Shown here: one piece after another, positions 44,875 through 53,786 of the stretch | How the letters are laid out: every line of letters begins with the position of its first letter | Numbering within the stretch: position 1 is the first letter of the stretch | Source: Leucobacter sp. Psy1 | Lineage (GTDB): Bacteria; Actinomycetota; Actinomycetes; Actinomycetales; Microbacteriaceae | Reading direction: 5' to 3' | NCBI RefSeq assembly: GCF_020096995.1 | Contig: NZ_CP083692.1 | Location: 682,001 to 746,000 of the forward strand | Length of the DNA: 64,000 bases | Notes under the pieces: model-generated | Told to the model about the DNA's origin: nothing | The model's input: the letters and a program-made list of their open reading frames with translations, nothing else | The model's database searches: none | Made by a program: the position numbers and the translations under genes

Positions 44875-46079
44875 CGGATGCGGCTTTCGTCGGGACGGTC
44901 GGAGACGGGGGCGAGCGCGGCGATGCGCGCCACCGCCTCACGGAGGGTGTCGGGTGCGCAGGCGAGGTTCACGCGGACGTGGCCGGTGCCGCCGTTGCCG
45001 AACGATGCCCCGTTGCTGAAGGCGACGCGCGCCTCGGTCAGGATCCGCGTGTACGGGGCGTCTCCGAGACCCGCGTCGCGCAGATCGAGCCACGCGAGGT
45101 ACCCGGCACGGGGCCGGAAGTGCCGTGCCCCCGGCAGGTGCTCGGCGAGCAGTTCGGCGAGCAGATCGTCGTTCCGCTCGACGGCGGCGACGGTGGCATC
45201 GAGCCAGGGGCGGCCCTCGGTGAACGCTGCGACGTTCGCGTGGAGGCCGATGATGCTCGCCCGGCACGCCACCTCAGGAGGAAGGCGCTCGAGGAGGTCG
45301 GCCGATCGGTCGTCTGCAGCGACGACCACCGAGCACTTCACGCCGGCGAGGTTCCAGCCCTTGCTGGCGGAGGTCGCGACCACGGCGAGCGCCCCCGCTT
45401 CCGCCGCGAGCGGGGCGAAGGGCACGAACGTCTCCCCGCGGTGCGTCAACGGCGCATGGATCTCGTCCGAGACGACGAAGACGTCGTGCGCGGCGGCGAG
45501 TCTGGCGATGGCGGTGAGATCTTCGTGCGCGTGCAGCAGACCGTGCGGGTTGTGCGGATTGCACAGCAGGAAGGCGTCGATCCCCGCCTCGCTCGCGAAC
45601 TCCCGCTCGATGGCGTCGAGGTCGAGTCGAGCGGTCGGTGCTGCACCCGCTTCATCGGAGATGAGCAGCGGCACCTGCACGATCTCGACGGGGAGCTCCT
45701 CGAGCATCTCGAAGAACGACGGATAGACCGGCGTGGTGATGAGCACTCTGCCGGGGCCCGGGCGGGCGAGGCGCAGCGACTCGACGATGCCCGCGCTCAC
45801 GTCGGTGGCGAGGAAGACGTGGCTCTCCGGCACCTCCCAGCCCCAGCGGTCAGCGGCAAACGCGCTGAACGCCGTCGCCAGTGGCCCAGCCTGGTCGAGG
45901 TACCCGAAGTCGGATGCCTCGACCCGCTCGATGATCGCCTTCCGGATCTCCGGCGCGACCGCGAAGTCCATCTCCGCAACGAAGAGCGGGAGCACGTCGT
46001 CGGGGAAGCGCGTCCACTTGATGCTCGTGCGCTCGCCGCGCAGGTGCTCAGGGCTCGGACAGTCGGGGAAGTCGGACAT
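44871..46079 (-). CDS. MalY/PatB-family PLP aminotransferase or cystathionine beta-lyase
   Basis: This 402-residue fold-type I PLP enzyme cleaves C-S bonds in the MalY/PatB group. Motifs are SIKWTRFPDDVLPLFVAEMD (group signature), LLCNPHNPHGLLHAHEDL, VFVVSDEIHAPLTH (PLP aspartate) and the lysine in VVATSASKGWNLAGVKC. I use the ATG at 46079 (MSDFPDCPSP), which fits homologue length; an in-frame ATG at 46139 is the alternative, and neither has a clear ribosome binding site. Coupling with metY suggests methionine and cysteine metabolism: cystathionine to homocysteine. Confidence 0.88.
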   Translation of the reverse strand: MSDFPDCPSPEHLRGERTSIKWTRFPDDVLPLFVAEMDFAVAPEIRKAIIERVEASDFGYLDQAGPLATAFSAFAADRWGWEVPESHVFLATDVSAGIVESLRLARPGPGRVLITTPVYPSFFEMLEELPVEIVQVPLLISDEAGAAPTARLDLDAIEREFASEAGIDAFLLCNPHNPHGLLHAHEDLTAIARLAAAHDVFVVSDEIHAPLTHRGETFVPFAPLAAEAGALAVVATSASKGWNLAGVKCSVVVAADDRSADLLERLPPEVACRASIIGLHANVAAFTEGRPWLDATVAAVERNDDLLAELLAEHLPGARHFRPRAGYLAWLDLRDAGLGDAPYTRILTEARVAFSNGASFGNGGTGHVRVNLACAPDTLREAVARIAALAPVSDRPDESRIR

Positions 46080-46166
46080 GGGTCCATGGTCGCGCACGAC
46101 CGCGACGACGCGCGAACCGGTGCCGTAAACCGACGTCATCTGCCCGTCGCATGCTTGAATGGGCCT

Positions 46167-47783
46167 ATGACTGTGCGGGCCACGACCGATCGCGAATCCC
46201 GGCGCTACACCGAGCGGGAGACCTCGCAGCACCGCTCAGCCGACCCAGCAGTGGCAGCGCACGAGACCGACTCCGAATCACGCGCTTGGGGTCCGGAACC
46301 CGAAGAGTATCGCGTCGATCTCGAGCGCATCAGGTTCTCGCCCTACTTCGCGCGGCTCTCCGCGGTCACCCAGGTGATCCCGCAGTCGGGGGTCGGGCCC
46401 GTCATGCACAACCGTCTGACGCACTCCCTCAAGGTGAGCGCTGTCGCCCGCGTCATCGCGGCGAACCTTGCGGGCCGCCAGGCGCAGCACGAAGCCTACG
46501 AGCGGGGCGAGGCCGAGTACGACGATCGCACCGGGGCGATCGTGTCGCGTCTCGGCGGGTGCGACACCATCGTCGCGCAGGCGGCGGGGCACGCGCACGA
46601 CCTCGGACACCCGCCATTCGGCCACCTCGGCGAGCAGGCGCTGGATCGCATCGCGCGTCACCGCCTCGGGCTCGCCGAAGGCTTCGAGGGGAATGCGCAG
46701 ACCATGCGGATCCTCACGAGTCTCGACACGCTCGGCCGGGACTTCCCCGGCCTCAACCTCACGGCGGCAGTGCGCGCGGCGGTGCTGAAGTACCCGTGGA
46801 CGCGCGGTGACTGGCGCGGAACGTTACTCGAGTCGGTTCCCGCGAACGAGCGCCCGCGCGGCGTCGGCATCGATGTCGCCGGCGGTGCCGAGAAGTTCTC
46901 GGTCTACGCGTGGGAGCTCACCGAGTTCGCCGAAGCCCGCGCGGCGTTCCCGAACATCGAGGAGGGTAGGCAGACGGTCGAGTGCGCTGTCATGGATCTC
47001 GCCGATGACATCGCGTACGCGATCCACGATCTCGACGACTTCGCCAGAGCAGGGGTGCTGCAGCGAGCGCAGGTCGAACGCGAGCTCGGGACGTGGCTGG
47101 GCGATGACGCGCGCCTGGCCGCTGCCGCACTGCCCGAATTGGAGCGCAACTGGCGGGATCCGGGGGCATCGCTCGAACTGCTCTGGCGCGGTCTCGCGAT
47201 GAAGGACGGGTGGATGGCTGACCGCGATGTCTTCCGCGCCGCAGTCGAGCGCGTGCACCAGTCGCTCAGCGAGGAGCTTCTCGCAGCGCCGTACGATGGC
47301 GGGATCGCGAGCGAGCGGGCCGTGTCGGGCTTCACGCGCCGATGGATCGATCACCTGCGAACCTCGATCGTCGTCGACGAGCACCCCGCGGTGCGCGGCG
47401 GGCACGTGCGGCTCGGGGAACAGGCCTGGCACGAGGTGGCCGTACTGAAGTTCGTGCACGCCCACTTCGTCCTCCAGCGCCCGGAGCACGCGCAGGCGCA
47501 GCGTGGCATGGCGCAGGTGATCGAGGGGCTCGCGCTCGGGTTCGAGGCCTGGCTCACGGATCCCGACGACCGGGGGCGGGCTCCGCGCGCGCTGCTCGAG
47601 TGGGCCGAGGGGGCTACGGAGGCCGCCTTCGCGCTCGAGCGGGACCGGCCGGGCGTGCTCGGCGGAGACACCAGCGAGGCGGGACTGCGCAGACAGGGTC
47701 GCGCCCGCGCAATCCTCGACTACGTCGCCACGTTCACGGACCAGCAGGCATACGCGACCCACGCCGCGCTGACCGGGCGCTGA
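46167..47783 (+). CDS. dgt: Deoxyguanosinetriphosphate triphosphohydrolase-like protein
   Basis: This HD-domain hydrolase converts dNTPs to deoxynucleosides and triphosphate, limiting dNTP pools. It has 538 residues. The N-terminus has RRYTERETSQHRS and DLERIRFSPYFARLSAVTQV, MHNRLTHSLKVSAVARVIA provides the first metal histidine, and AAGHAHDLGHPPFGHLGEQA holds the HD pair. EGNAQTMRILTSLD and VMDLADDIAYAIHDLDDFAR (final Asp) follow. No ribosome binding site is seen; TTGAAT six nt upstream is a weak -10 candidate. It is divergent from the PatB-like gene. Confidence 0.93.
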   Translation: MTVRATTDRESRRYTERETSQHRSADPAVAAHETDSESRAWGPEPEEYRVDLERIRFSPYFARLSAVTQVIPQSGVGPVMHNRLTHSLKVSAVARVIAANLAGRQAQHEAYERGEAEYDDRTGAIVSRLGGCDTIVAQAAGHAHDLGHPPFGHLGEQALDRIARHRLGLAEGFEGNAQTMRILTSLDTLGRDFPGLNLTAAVRAAVLKYPWTRGDWRGTLLESVPANERPRGVGIDVAGGAEKFSVYAWELTEFAEARAAFPNIEEGRQTVECAVMDLADDIAYAIHDLDDFARAGVLQRAQVERELGTWLGDDARLAAAALPELERNWRDPGASLELLWRGLAMKDGWMADRDVFRAAVERVHQSLSEELLAAPYDGGIASERAVSGFTRRWIDHLRTSIVVDEHPAVRGGHVRLGEQAWHEVAVLKFVHAHFVLQRPEHAQAQRGMAQVIEGLALGFEAWLTDPDDRGRAPRALLEWAEGATEAAFALERDRPGVLGGDTSEAGLRRQGRARAILDYVATFTDQQAYATHAALTGR

Positions 47784-47808
47784 TTCCCGGGACGACCCGA
47801 GTCAGCGC
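47777..47808 (+). terminator. Hairpin overlapping the dgt stop codon
   Basis: GCGCTGA (47777-47783, including the TGA stop) pairs with TCAGCGC (47802-47808), and a CGGG/CCCG pair nests within. It lies in the 48-bp gap between convergent dgt and the lipid kinase gene. Confidence 0.5.
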
Positions 47809-47831
47809 GCCTTGAGTCGGTGCGCAGCGGG

Positions 47832-48797
47832 TCAGCGGATGCGCAGCGCCCCCGGGTGGATCGTCACCTCGAACTCGGTGACGCTGCCGATCTGATCGCC
47901 GTCGATCTCGAACGGTGTCGCCTCGGGAAGCTCGCACTGCACTTTGCGGCCCCGCAGATGCGCCGTCGAATCGGAGCTCTCCGCGGCGCGCCCCGTGCCG
48001 ACCGCTCCCGTGATGAGCCGCTTCAACCCGTTATCCCACACCATGTTGCCCATGGCGTTGAACCACGAGGCGGCGTTGTCCGCTCGCAGCAGGAGAAGGT
48101 CGAGTTCGCCGTCGTCCGGCTGCGCGGCAGGGAGCAGCGTGATGCCGCCCTGGATCGTGCCGCAGTTGCCGACGAGCATGGTGTGTGCGCGCTCCTCGAC
48201 GGTCTCACCGTCGTCGATGGTGAGCGAGAACGGCACGACCTCGGTGGTGTTCGCGACCCGGCCGAACGACTCGACGTAGGCCAGCCACCCTGCGCGCGCC
48301 TTCAGCTCCTCGTCCGTCTCGGCGATCATGTGGGCGTCGATGCCGAAGCCCACCATCACCACGAACCCGTGCCTCACCTGTTCGCCCGACTCCAGCGTGG
48401 CCGTCACCTCGCCCAGGTCGAGCGCCTTCGAGGTTCCCTTCAGCGCGCGGCTGAACGCGGCAGCCGGGCGCACCAGCGGGACCCCGAGGTTGCGGGCGAG
48501 CAGATTACCAGTGCCCAGCGGGAGGATCGCGAGGTCGGCCGTGCCGCCCTCGTCGCCGAGCCGTTCGGCGACCGCACGTACCGTGCCGTCGCCGCCTGCC
48601 GCGATGATGAGGTCGCACCCGGCCTCGAGCGCCTGCGAGGTCATGCCCTGACCCGGGTCGTCCGGGGTCGTCTCGAACCACATCGTCCGCGGGACGTAGT
48701 CCAGACGAGCGGTGCGCAAGGCCGATCGGAATGCGTTCTTCAAACGCTCCCCATCCGTCTTCGACGGGTTCCACACGATGCCGATTCTCTCTGTCAC
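47832..48797 (-). CDS. Diacylglycerol kinase family lipid kinase
   Basis: This 321-residue kinase phosphorylates a lipid alcohol such as diacylglycerol. The N-terminal DAGK catalytic domain has the start IGIVWNPSKTDGERL, the nucleotide loop LIIAAGGDGTVRAVAERL and ILPLGTGNLLARNLGVP. The C-terminal beta-rich domain has VVMVGFGIDAHMIAET, LVGNCGTIQGGITLLP and PDDGELDLLLL. GTG is the start. A TATAGG lies close upstream. It is preceded on its own strand by a structured, extremely GC-rich gap (48798-48985). Confidence 0.92.
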   Translation of the reverse strand: MTERIGIVWNPSKTDGERLKNAFRSALRTARLDYVPRTMWFETTPDDPGQGMTSQALEAGCDLIIAAGGDGTVRAVAERLGDEGGTADLAILPLGTGNLLARNLGVPLVRPAAAFSRALKGTSKALDLGEVTATLESGEQVRHGFVVMVGFGIDAHMIAETDEELKARAGWLAYVESFGRVANTTEVVPFSLTIDDGETVEERAHTMLVGNCGTIQGGITLLPAAQPDDGELDLLLLRADNAASWFNAMGNMVWDNGLKRLITGAVGTGRAAESSDSTAHLRGRKVQCELPEATPFEIDGDQIGSVTEFEVTIHPGALRIR

Positions 48798-48852
48798 AGC
48801 CCTATACTCTCAGAGCGCGGCCTCCGCACCCACTCTGACTCCCGCCGAGATC

Positions 48853-48895
48853 GCGAAAAGTGCCGTTTCGAGGCGGCCGAAAGGGAACTTTTCGC
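48853..48895. other. Nested 9+5-bp hairpin upstream of the lipid kinase gene
   Basis: GCGAAAAGT (48853-48861) and ACTTTTCGC (48887-48895) pair perfectly, with TTTCG/CGAAA nested inside. On the minus strand it lies after the hydrolase stop (48986) and before the kinase start, so it could be a terminator of the hydrolase operon or an operator of the kinase promoter. Confidence 0.5.
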
Positions 48896-48912
48896 AGTCT
48901 CGACGGGCGGCC

Positions 48913-48964
48913 TGGGCCCGGGCGGCCCGGGCCCGGGCCCGGGCCTGGGCGGGCGGGCGGGCGG
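48913..48964. repeat. GGGCCC/CCCGGG low-complexity tract
   Basis: About 52 bp of nearly pure G+C contain overlapping CCCGGG palindromes followed by repeated GGGC units. It lies between the hydrolase stop and the hairpin at 48853-48895. It is non-coding by position and self-complementary, so it may slip during replication or help terminate transcription. Confidence 0.75.
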
Positions 48965-48985
48965 AGCGTGATGCGTGAGAGGTAG

Positions 48986-50179
48986 CTATCTCTGTCGCCA
49001 GGGGCCGTCCGGGTCTTCCAAGAGGCGCCGGTCGTCGCCCGGGCTGGCGGGGGAGCGGAGGAGGTAGAGCTCCGCCGCCTGCTCGATGCTGCCGCGGACG
49101 CGCTCGCTGACATCGGCGAGGGTCTCCTCGTACTCGTCGAGGGTGCGCTCCGGAGCCGTGTGGACGGCCCCCGGCACCTTTCTGATGGTGCACTGCATGG
49201 CGTTCCGCGCGGCGTAGCCGCAGATGTTCGCCGATGAGACGGCGTCGTCGACCATGTAGTCCCTGCCTGGCGCGCCCGTGCCGAGGTAGAGCACGGAGGG
49301 GCGGGGTCCCTTCGGGGACGTGCGCTCGGAGATGGTCTGCAGCTCGCCCTCCAGGTCGGCCGAACCGATCGCGAACGCCTGGTCGACGAGCAACCAGGTG
49401 CCGGGGAACGTCGGCCCGCTGAGGTTGACTCGCGCCTGCTTGATGGCACCGAAGAAGCGCTCGATGCGCTGCACCGGGTTGCCGCTCGTGTACCGGTCGC
49501 GCATGAAGTACATCTCGCCGACGAACCGGAGCGGAGTCGAGTACTGGGCGCCGGGAATCTGAGAGACGAGCTCGGCGGCGTCCATCTCCTGCCGCTGGAG
49601 CGGGCGGAGCCCCTCGATACCGTCGGGGGAGGAGATGAGCGTGATGCTCCGCACCGTGACCTCGGGGGAGGCGGAGAGGTACGCCGCGACCTCGAGATTG
49701 ATGATGCCGCCCATGCTGTAGCCGACGAGGTCGAGTTCGCGCTTGCCGCTGTCCTGCGCGAGAGCGAGCACGCGCTCCGCGATCGTGTCGGAGGCGAGCG
49801 GAGCGTTGCCGTAGCTCACAGACCAGGTCTCGCCGCCGTACAGCTCCTGGACCCCGGGCCCCAGCGTGCGGGCCAGGTGGTCGGAGTTGTAGGTGCCGAA
49901 GCCGTCGAAGAAGACGGCGGCGCTGCGATCGTCATCGGGGTTCTCGGGGTGTCCGGCCTCCTCCTGCACCGCGACGCTGACTTCCGCGTTGGCCTGTGCC
50001 AGCTGGTTCTTCGCCACGTCGGACTGATAGCCCGCGATCAGGGCGACGAGGAGCACGAGGACGAGCTGCGCCGTCCCCACGCGCCGTCGCCTACGCCTGG
50101 CGAGCCTGCGGAGCTCCCGGGGAGAAAGCTGGTGCGGATCCCCGTCTGGGTGCTCGACGGGTTCCGGCGCTCCGGTCAT
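48986..50179 (-). CDS. Membrane-anchored alpha/beta hydrolase
   Basis: This 397-residue protein has a basic cytoplasmic N-terminus (ARRRRRRVGTAQ), one transmembrane segment (LVLVLLVALIAGY) and a large extracytoplasmic domain. The nucleophile elbow is LVGYSMGGIINLEVAAYL, with the serine in GYSMG. FFDGFGTYNSDHLA and the late PGAVHTAPERTL, with a candidate catalytic histidine, complete an alpha/beta hydrolase pattern. It may be a lipase, esterase or acyltransferase facing the cell envelope; the substrate is unknown. The ATG overlaps the NUDIX stop by 4 bp, so it is last in the accD-accE-nudix operon. Confidence 0.82.
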   Translation of the reverse strand: MTGAPEPVEHPDGDPHQLSPRELRRLARRRRRRVGTAQLVLVLLVALIAGYQSDVAKNQLAQANAEVSVAVQEEAGHPENPDDDRSAAVFFDGFGTYNSDHLARTLGPGVQELYGGETWSVSYGNAPLASDTIAERVLALAQDSGKRELDLVGYSMGGIINLEVAAYLSASPEVTVRSITLISSPDGIEGLRPLQRQEMDAAELVSQIPGAQYSTPLRFVGEMYFMRDRYTSGNPVQRIERFFGAIKQARVNLSGPTFPGTWLLVDQAFAIGSADLEGELQTISERTSPKGPRPSVLYLGTGAPGRDYMVDDAVSSANICGYAARNAMQCTIRKVPGAVHTAPERTLDEYEETLADVSERVRGSIEQAAELYLLRSPASPGDDRRLLEDPDGPWRQR

Positions 50180-50856
50180 CCGTGCACCGTTGCCTCACGA
50201 GTCGGATCCCACGGCATCGCCCAGCCGAGCTGGTCGAAGAGCGAGGCGAGTACGATTCCCGTGAAGCCCCAGACGATGCGGCCGCCGAAGCGGTCGCTCA
50301 GCACGAAGGCAGGGCCGCGGTGGTGGTGTCCATCGCGGTCGAGTACCGACGTGACGCGACGGTCGGGATCAAGCAGCTCGGCCACCGGCACCCGGAAGAC
50401 ATCGACCGATTCGCTCTCGTCCGCGGCGACGTCGCTGGGCCGACGCCACCACCCGATCACGGGGGTCACCAGGTTGTTGCTCACCGGGATGTGGAGGTCG
50501 GGGAGCGTGCCGATGACCTCGACGCCCGACGGTTCGAGCCCCGTCTCCTCCGCCGCCTCGCGCAGAGCCGTCGCGGCAGCGTCGGCGTCGGCGGGCTCGA
50601 CACGGCCGCCGGGAAAGGCGATCTGGCCGGCATGGTGGCGGAGCGCGTCGGACCGGCGCAGCAGCAGGACATCGAGTTCGCGGGGGACCGGAGCGGTGCT
50701 GTCGGCGTCGATCCGATCGAGCTCCCCGAACAGGATGAGCACCGACGAGCGGCGCACGCTCGACGTCTCCGGGCGCACCTGCGGCAGGCCCTCGATCAAC
50801 GTCCCCTGCTCGACCAGAGCTTGCAGGTCGGCGCGGGGATGCATGCTCCCCGTCAT
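50176..50856 (-). CDS. NUDIX hydrolase, CoA pyrophosphatase-like
   Basis: This 226-residue enzyme has the NUDIX box within FPGGRVEPADADAAATALRE followed by AAEETGL, and the preceding LLLRRSDALRHHAGQIAFPG, which matches the NuDiX/UPF0035 motif of CoA diphosphatases (CoAse/NudL group). It would split CoA or acyl-CoA to 4'-phosphopantetheine and 3',5'-ADP, which fits its position behind acyl-CoA carboxylase genes. The start is the ATG at 50856, with another ATG four codons downstream. It lies seven bases after accE. Confidence 0.88.
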   Translation of the reverse strand: MTGSMHPRADLQALVEQGTLIEGLPQVRPETSSVRRSSVLILFGELDRIDADSTAPVPRELDVLLLRRSDALRHHAGQIAFPGGRVEPADADAAATALREAAEETGLEPSGVEVIGTLPDLHIPVSNNLVTPVIGWWRRPSDVAADESESVDVFRVPVAELLDPDRRVTSVLDRDGHHHRGPAFVLSDRFGGRIVWGFTGIVLASLFDQLGWAMPWDPTREATVHG

Positions 50857-50863
50857 CGGTCCA

Positions 50864-51181
50864 TCAACTGTCGAGGAGATCGTCGATGCCCTCGGGTACG
50901 CGCTGGGAGCGCGCCCACGGCTCGCGGTCGCGTCGCGCGACCCACTTCACCTGGCGGGTCTCGTCGGATCGGGCGGCGGTGAGCACCGCGATCACGGCGG
51001 CGCGCTCCTCGTCGCTGACGTTCCGCGTCACGAAGCGGATGTCGTCGCCGTGGAGCGCGTCGTCGACGTCACCCAGGCTCTCGCGCTTCGCGGCGTCGCG
51101 CGCCGCGGCGTCCGGCGGCAGCTCGGATTCGGCGAGGGCGTCGCCCTCGCGCGGATCCTCATCGACGCGTGCGTGCTTCAC
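50864..51181 (-). CDS. accE: Acyl-CoA carboxylase epsilon subunit
   Basis: This is a small accessory subunit (105 residues) that stimulates actinobacterial acyl-CoA carboxylases. The N-terminal half is acidic and probably disordered. The C-terminal half has the epsilon pattern [20 protein letters not shown], then a short tail with [10 protein letters not shown]. The GTG overlaps the accD stop as GTGA, the standard gene order for this subunit. Sequence conservation in the family is low, so position carries much of the weight. Confidence 0.82.
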   Translation of the reverse strand: MKHARVDEDPREGDALAESELPPDAAARDAAKRESLGDVDDALHGDDIRFVTRNVSDEERAAVIAVLTAARSDETRQVKWVARRDREPWARSQRVPEGIDDLLDS

Positions 51182-52794
51182 AGCGGGATGTTCCCGTGCT
51201 TCTTCGCGGGCTGCTCGGTGCGCTTGCCGCGGAGACCGCGAAGCGCCTTGATGACTGCCAGGCGGCTGCCCGCCGGCTCGAGCACGTTGTCGAGTTCGCC
51301 GCGCTCGGCAGCGAGGAACGGGCTCGTCACGTCAGCGGTGTACTTCGCGGTGAGTTCGGCGCGCAGCGCCTCCACGTCCTCACCACGCTCGGCCGCGGCA
51401 GCGAGTTCTTTGCGGTACAGAATGTTGACGGCACCCGCGCCGCCCATGACGGCGATCTCCGCGGTGGGCCACGCGATGTTGAAGTCGGCGCCCATCTGCT
51501 TCGACCCCATGACGATGTATGCGCCGCCGTAGGCCTTGCGTGTGATGATCGTCACGAGCGGGACCGTCGCCTCGGCGTAGGCGTACAGCAGTTTCGCGCC
51601 TCGGCGGATGACGCCCTGGAACTCCTGGTCGGTGCCCGGCAGGTAGCCCGGCACGTCGACGAGCGTGAGGATCGGGATTGAGAACGAGTCGCAGAACCGT
51701 ACGAAGCGCGCGGCCTTCTCGCTCGCGTCGATGTTGAGCGTGCCCGCCATCTGCGCCGGCTGGTTCGCGACGATGCCGACGGTGCGGCCCTCGACGCGGC
51801 CGAAGCCGATCACCATGTTGGGGGCGAAGAGGGGCTGCACCTCGAGGAACTCGCCCGAGTCGAGGATGCCCTCGATGACGGCCTTCATGTCGTAGGGCTG
51901 ATTCGGGCTGTCTGGGATGACCGAGTTGAGCTTGCGGTCGGCATCGGTAATCTCGAGGGCCGTGTCGCTGTCGTAGACCGGCAGCTCCGCGAGATTGTTG
52001 TCGGGGAGGTAGCTGATGAGTGCGCGCGCGTAGTCGAGGGCATCGTGCTCATCGCTCGCGAGGTAGTGGGAGACGCCGCTCGTCTGGTTGTGGGTGAGCG
52101 CGCCACCGAGCTCCTCGAACCCGACCTCCTCGCCCGTGACGGTCTTGATGACGTCGGGGCCGGTGACGAACATGTGGCTCGTCTTGTCGACCATGATGAC
52201 GAAGTCGGTGAGTGCGGGGGAGTAGACCGCACCACCGGCAGAGGGGCCCATGACGATTGAGATCTGCGGGATGACGCCGGAGCACATGGTGTTGAGCCGG
52301 AAGATCTTGGCGTAGTTGCTGAGCGCGACGACGCCCTCCTGGATGCGGGCGCCGCCCGAATCGAGGATGCCGAGGAGGGGAGCGCCGGTCTTCAGCGCGA
52401 ACTCCATCGCCTTCACGATCTTCTCGCCGGCGACCTCGCCGAGCGACCCGCCGAACGTCGTGAAGTCTTGGGAGTAGACGACGACCTGGCGGCCGTGGAT
52501 CGTGCCGGCACCGGTGACGACCGAGTCGCCGAACGGCCGGCTCGCGTCCATGCCGAACGACTGCGTGCGGTGCTTCACGTACTTGTCGAACTCGACGAAG
52601 GAGCCGGGGTCGAGCAGCTCGGCGAGGCGCTCACGTGCGGTCATCTTGCCGCGCGGATGCTGCTTCGCGGCTGCCGCGGTGTCACGGTCGCCGACGGCCT
52701 CCTGATACTTGCGGCGGTGGTCGGCGATTCGGCCGGCCGTGGTCGCGAGAGCGTCGGGGCTGGGGGCGTGCGTGGTCGCTTCTTCTGCAGTCAC
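51178..52794 (-). CDS. accD: Acyl-CoA carboxylase beta subunit (carboxyltransferase)
   Basis: This subunit transfers the carboxyl group from biotin to acetyl- or propionyl-CoA. It has 538 residues from the GTG at 52794 ([10 protein letters not shown]). Carboxyltransferase motifs are [98 protein letters not shown] and [18 protein letters not shown]. The acyl chain preference is not certain. TAGGCT seven nt before the GTG and the lack of a ribosome binding site suggest a leaderless transcript. It is divergent from birA, whose product biotinylates AccBC. Confidence 0.95.
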   Translation of the reverse strand: MTAEEATTHAPSPDALATTAGRIADHRRKYQEAVGDRDTAAAAKQHPRGKMTARERLAELLDPGSFVEFDKYVKHRTQSFGMDASRPFGDSVVTGAGTIHGRQVVVYSQDFTTFGGSLGEVAGEKIVKAMEFALKTGAPLLGILDSGGARIQEGVVALSNYAKIFRLNTMCSGVIPQISIVMGPSAGGAVYSPALTDFVIMVDKTSHMFVTGPDVIKTVTGEEVGFEELGGALTHNQTSGVSHYLASDEHDALDYARALISYLPDNNLAELPVYDSDTALEITDADRKLNSVIPDSPNQPYDMKAVIEGILDSGEFLEVQPLFAPNMVIGFGRVEGRTVGIVANQPAQMAGTLNIDASEKAARFVRFCDSFSIPILTLVDVPGYLPGTDQEFQGVIRRGAKLLYAYAEATVPLVTIITRKAYGGAYIVMGSKQMGADFNIAWPTAEIAVMGGAGAVNILYRKELAAAAERGEDVEALRAELTAKYTADVTSPFLAAERGELDNVLEPAGSRLAVIKALRGLRGKRTEQPAKKHGNIPL

Positions 52795-52801
52795 AGAGGC
52801 C

Positions 52802-52807
52802 AGCCTA
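52802..52807 (-). promoter_or_regulatory. -10 hexamer of leaderless accD
   Basis: TAGGCT seven nt upstream of the GTG start at 52794. There is no consensus -35 at 52825-52830, but the shared 27-nt element begins at 52832. Confidence 0.55.
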
Positions 52808-52831
52808 CCGCGGGGTGGGACGCTCGCGTGT

Positions 52832-52858
52832 GAGGAGACCTCCAAAGGTTCCCGGGAA
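52832..52858. promoter_or_regulatory. 27-nt element shared with the accBC/maoC region (copy 2), within a palindromic site
   Basis: Matches 38863-38889 at 20 of 27 positions at the same 38-bp distance from the carboxylase start. Here the element is part of a larger symmetric site (52835-52874): TTCCCGGGAA is a perfect centre and GAGACCTCC/GGAGGTTCTC form outer arms with one extra base. It lies between the divergent accD and birA starts. Confidence 0.65.
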
Positions 52859-52894
52859 ACTCTCGGAGGTTCTCTACTGTCTGCGCCGACTCGT

Positions 52895-52900
52895 TAGGCT
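52895..52900 (+). promoter_or_regulatory. -10 hexamer of leaderless birA
   Basis: TAGGCT six nt upstream of the birA ATG, the same hexamer as the divergent accD promoter; no ribosome binding site is present. Confidence 0.5.
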
Positions 52901-52906
52901 CGAGCC

Positions 52907-53761
52907 ATGGATCTTCCACGTACGCGTGCTCTGCTTCCGGTCGTCGAGTGGCGCGACAGCGTCGGCAGCACGAACGCGGTACTGCGCGAGCGCGTCGCCG
53001 CGGAGCCCGCCCTGCCCCACGGCACGCTCATCGCGACCGCCGAGCAGACGGCGGGGCGCGGGCGCGCGGGGCGGGGGTGGGAACTTCCGCCCGGAAAAGC
53101 CGTCGCGGCGTCGATCCTGCTGAGGAACGTTTCCGCCTTCCCACTCGGCCCAGGCTGGCTTCCGCTTATCGCCGGTTCTGCGGTGACCGCGGCGCTGCAG
53201 TCGTACTTCACCGTCGCCGACGACGATTCCGGCCGTGAACCGCGGCGCGTGGTCGTGAAGTGGCCGAACGACGTGCACGTGCGCACCGCAGCGGACGCCC
53301 AGGCCGACCGGCCGGGGCTGAAGCTATGCGGGATTCTGTGCGAGCTGCTGCCCGACGGTTCGGTGATCGTCGGCACGGGGATCAATCTGCTGCTCGAGCC
53401 GGACGAGCTCCCGACCGAGCGCGCCACGTCTCTGCTCGCCGCGGGCGCCGCGGTGGACGGTGCGCAGTTGATCGCGGATGACGATGCCGCGGGAGCAGCG
53501 CTCGTCGACGATGTGCTCGCCGACACGGAGGAGGAGCTGCTGCGTCTGGTCCAGCTCGCCGTCGAGGATCCGGCCGCGGTGCGTGCGCGGATCCTGCGCG
53601 ATTCGGCGACCGTCGGTGCAGAGGTCCGCGTGCACCTCCCCGGGGATCGCATCGTCGACGGGCGGGCGCGCACCCTCGCCGACGACGGTGCGCTCGTCGT
53701 CGATCTGCCGACCGGCGGCGAGCTCACCGTGAACGCCGGAGACGTCGAGCACCTGCGCTGA
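52907..53761 (+). CDS. birA: Biotin-[acetyl-CoA-carboxylase] ligase
   Basis: This enzyme activates biotin to biotinyl-AMP and attaches it to the carrier lysine of AccBC. It has 284 residues. The catalytic domain has VEWRDSVGSTNAVLRERVA, the biotin loop QTAGRGRAGRGWELPPGKA, VVKWPNDVHV with the catalytic lysine, and GILCELLPDGSVIVGTGINL. The N-terminal DNA-binding helix-turn-helix of E. coli BirA is absent, so it is a group I ligase and cannot itself bind the nearby palindrome in that way. A C-terminal SH3-like domain follows (GDRIVDGRARTLADDGALVV). Confidence 0.94.
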   Translation: MDLPRTRALLPVVEWRDSVGSTNAVLRERVAAEPALPHGTLIATAEQTAGRGRAGRGWELPPGKAVAASILLRNVSAFPLGPGWLPLIAGSAVTAALQSYFTVADDDSGREPRRVVVKWPNDVHVRTAADAQADRPGLKLCGILCELLPDGSVIVGTGINLLLEPDELPTERATSLLAAGAAVDGAQLIADDDAAGAALVDDVLADTEEELLRLVQLAVEDPAAVRARILRDSATVGAEVRVHLPGDRIVDGRARTLADDGALVVDLPTGGELTVNAGDVEHLR

Positions 53762-53786
53762 CACGCCGGCTCGGCGGGTGCGCCGG

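Noticed and set aside
48913-48964. The GGGC tract as a CRISPR-like or coding repeat
   Set aside because: There are no spacers or direct repeats of constant length, and overlapping translated frames are only Gly/Pro/Arg low complexity.
52832-52874. Direct BirA repression at the accD/birA palindrome
   Set aside because: The BirA encoded here starts directly with the catalytic domain and lacks the N-terminal helix-turn-helix needed for DNA binding.
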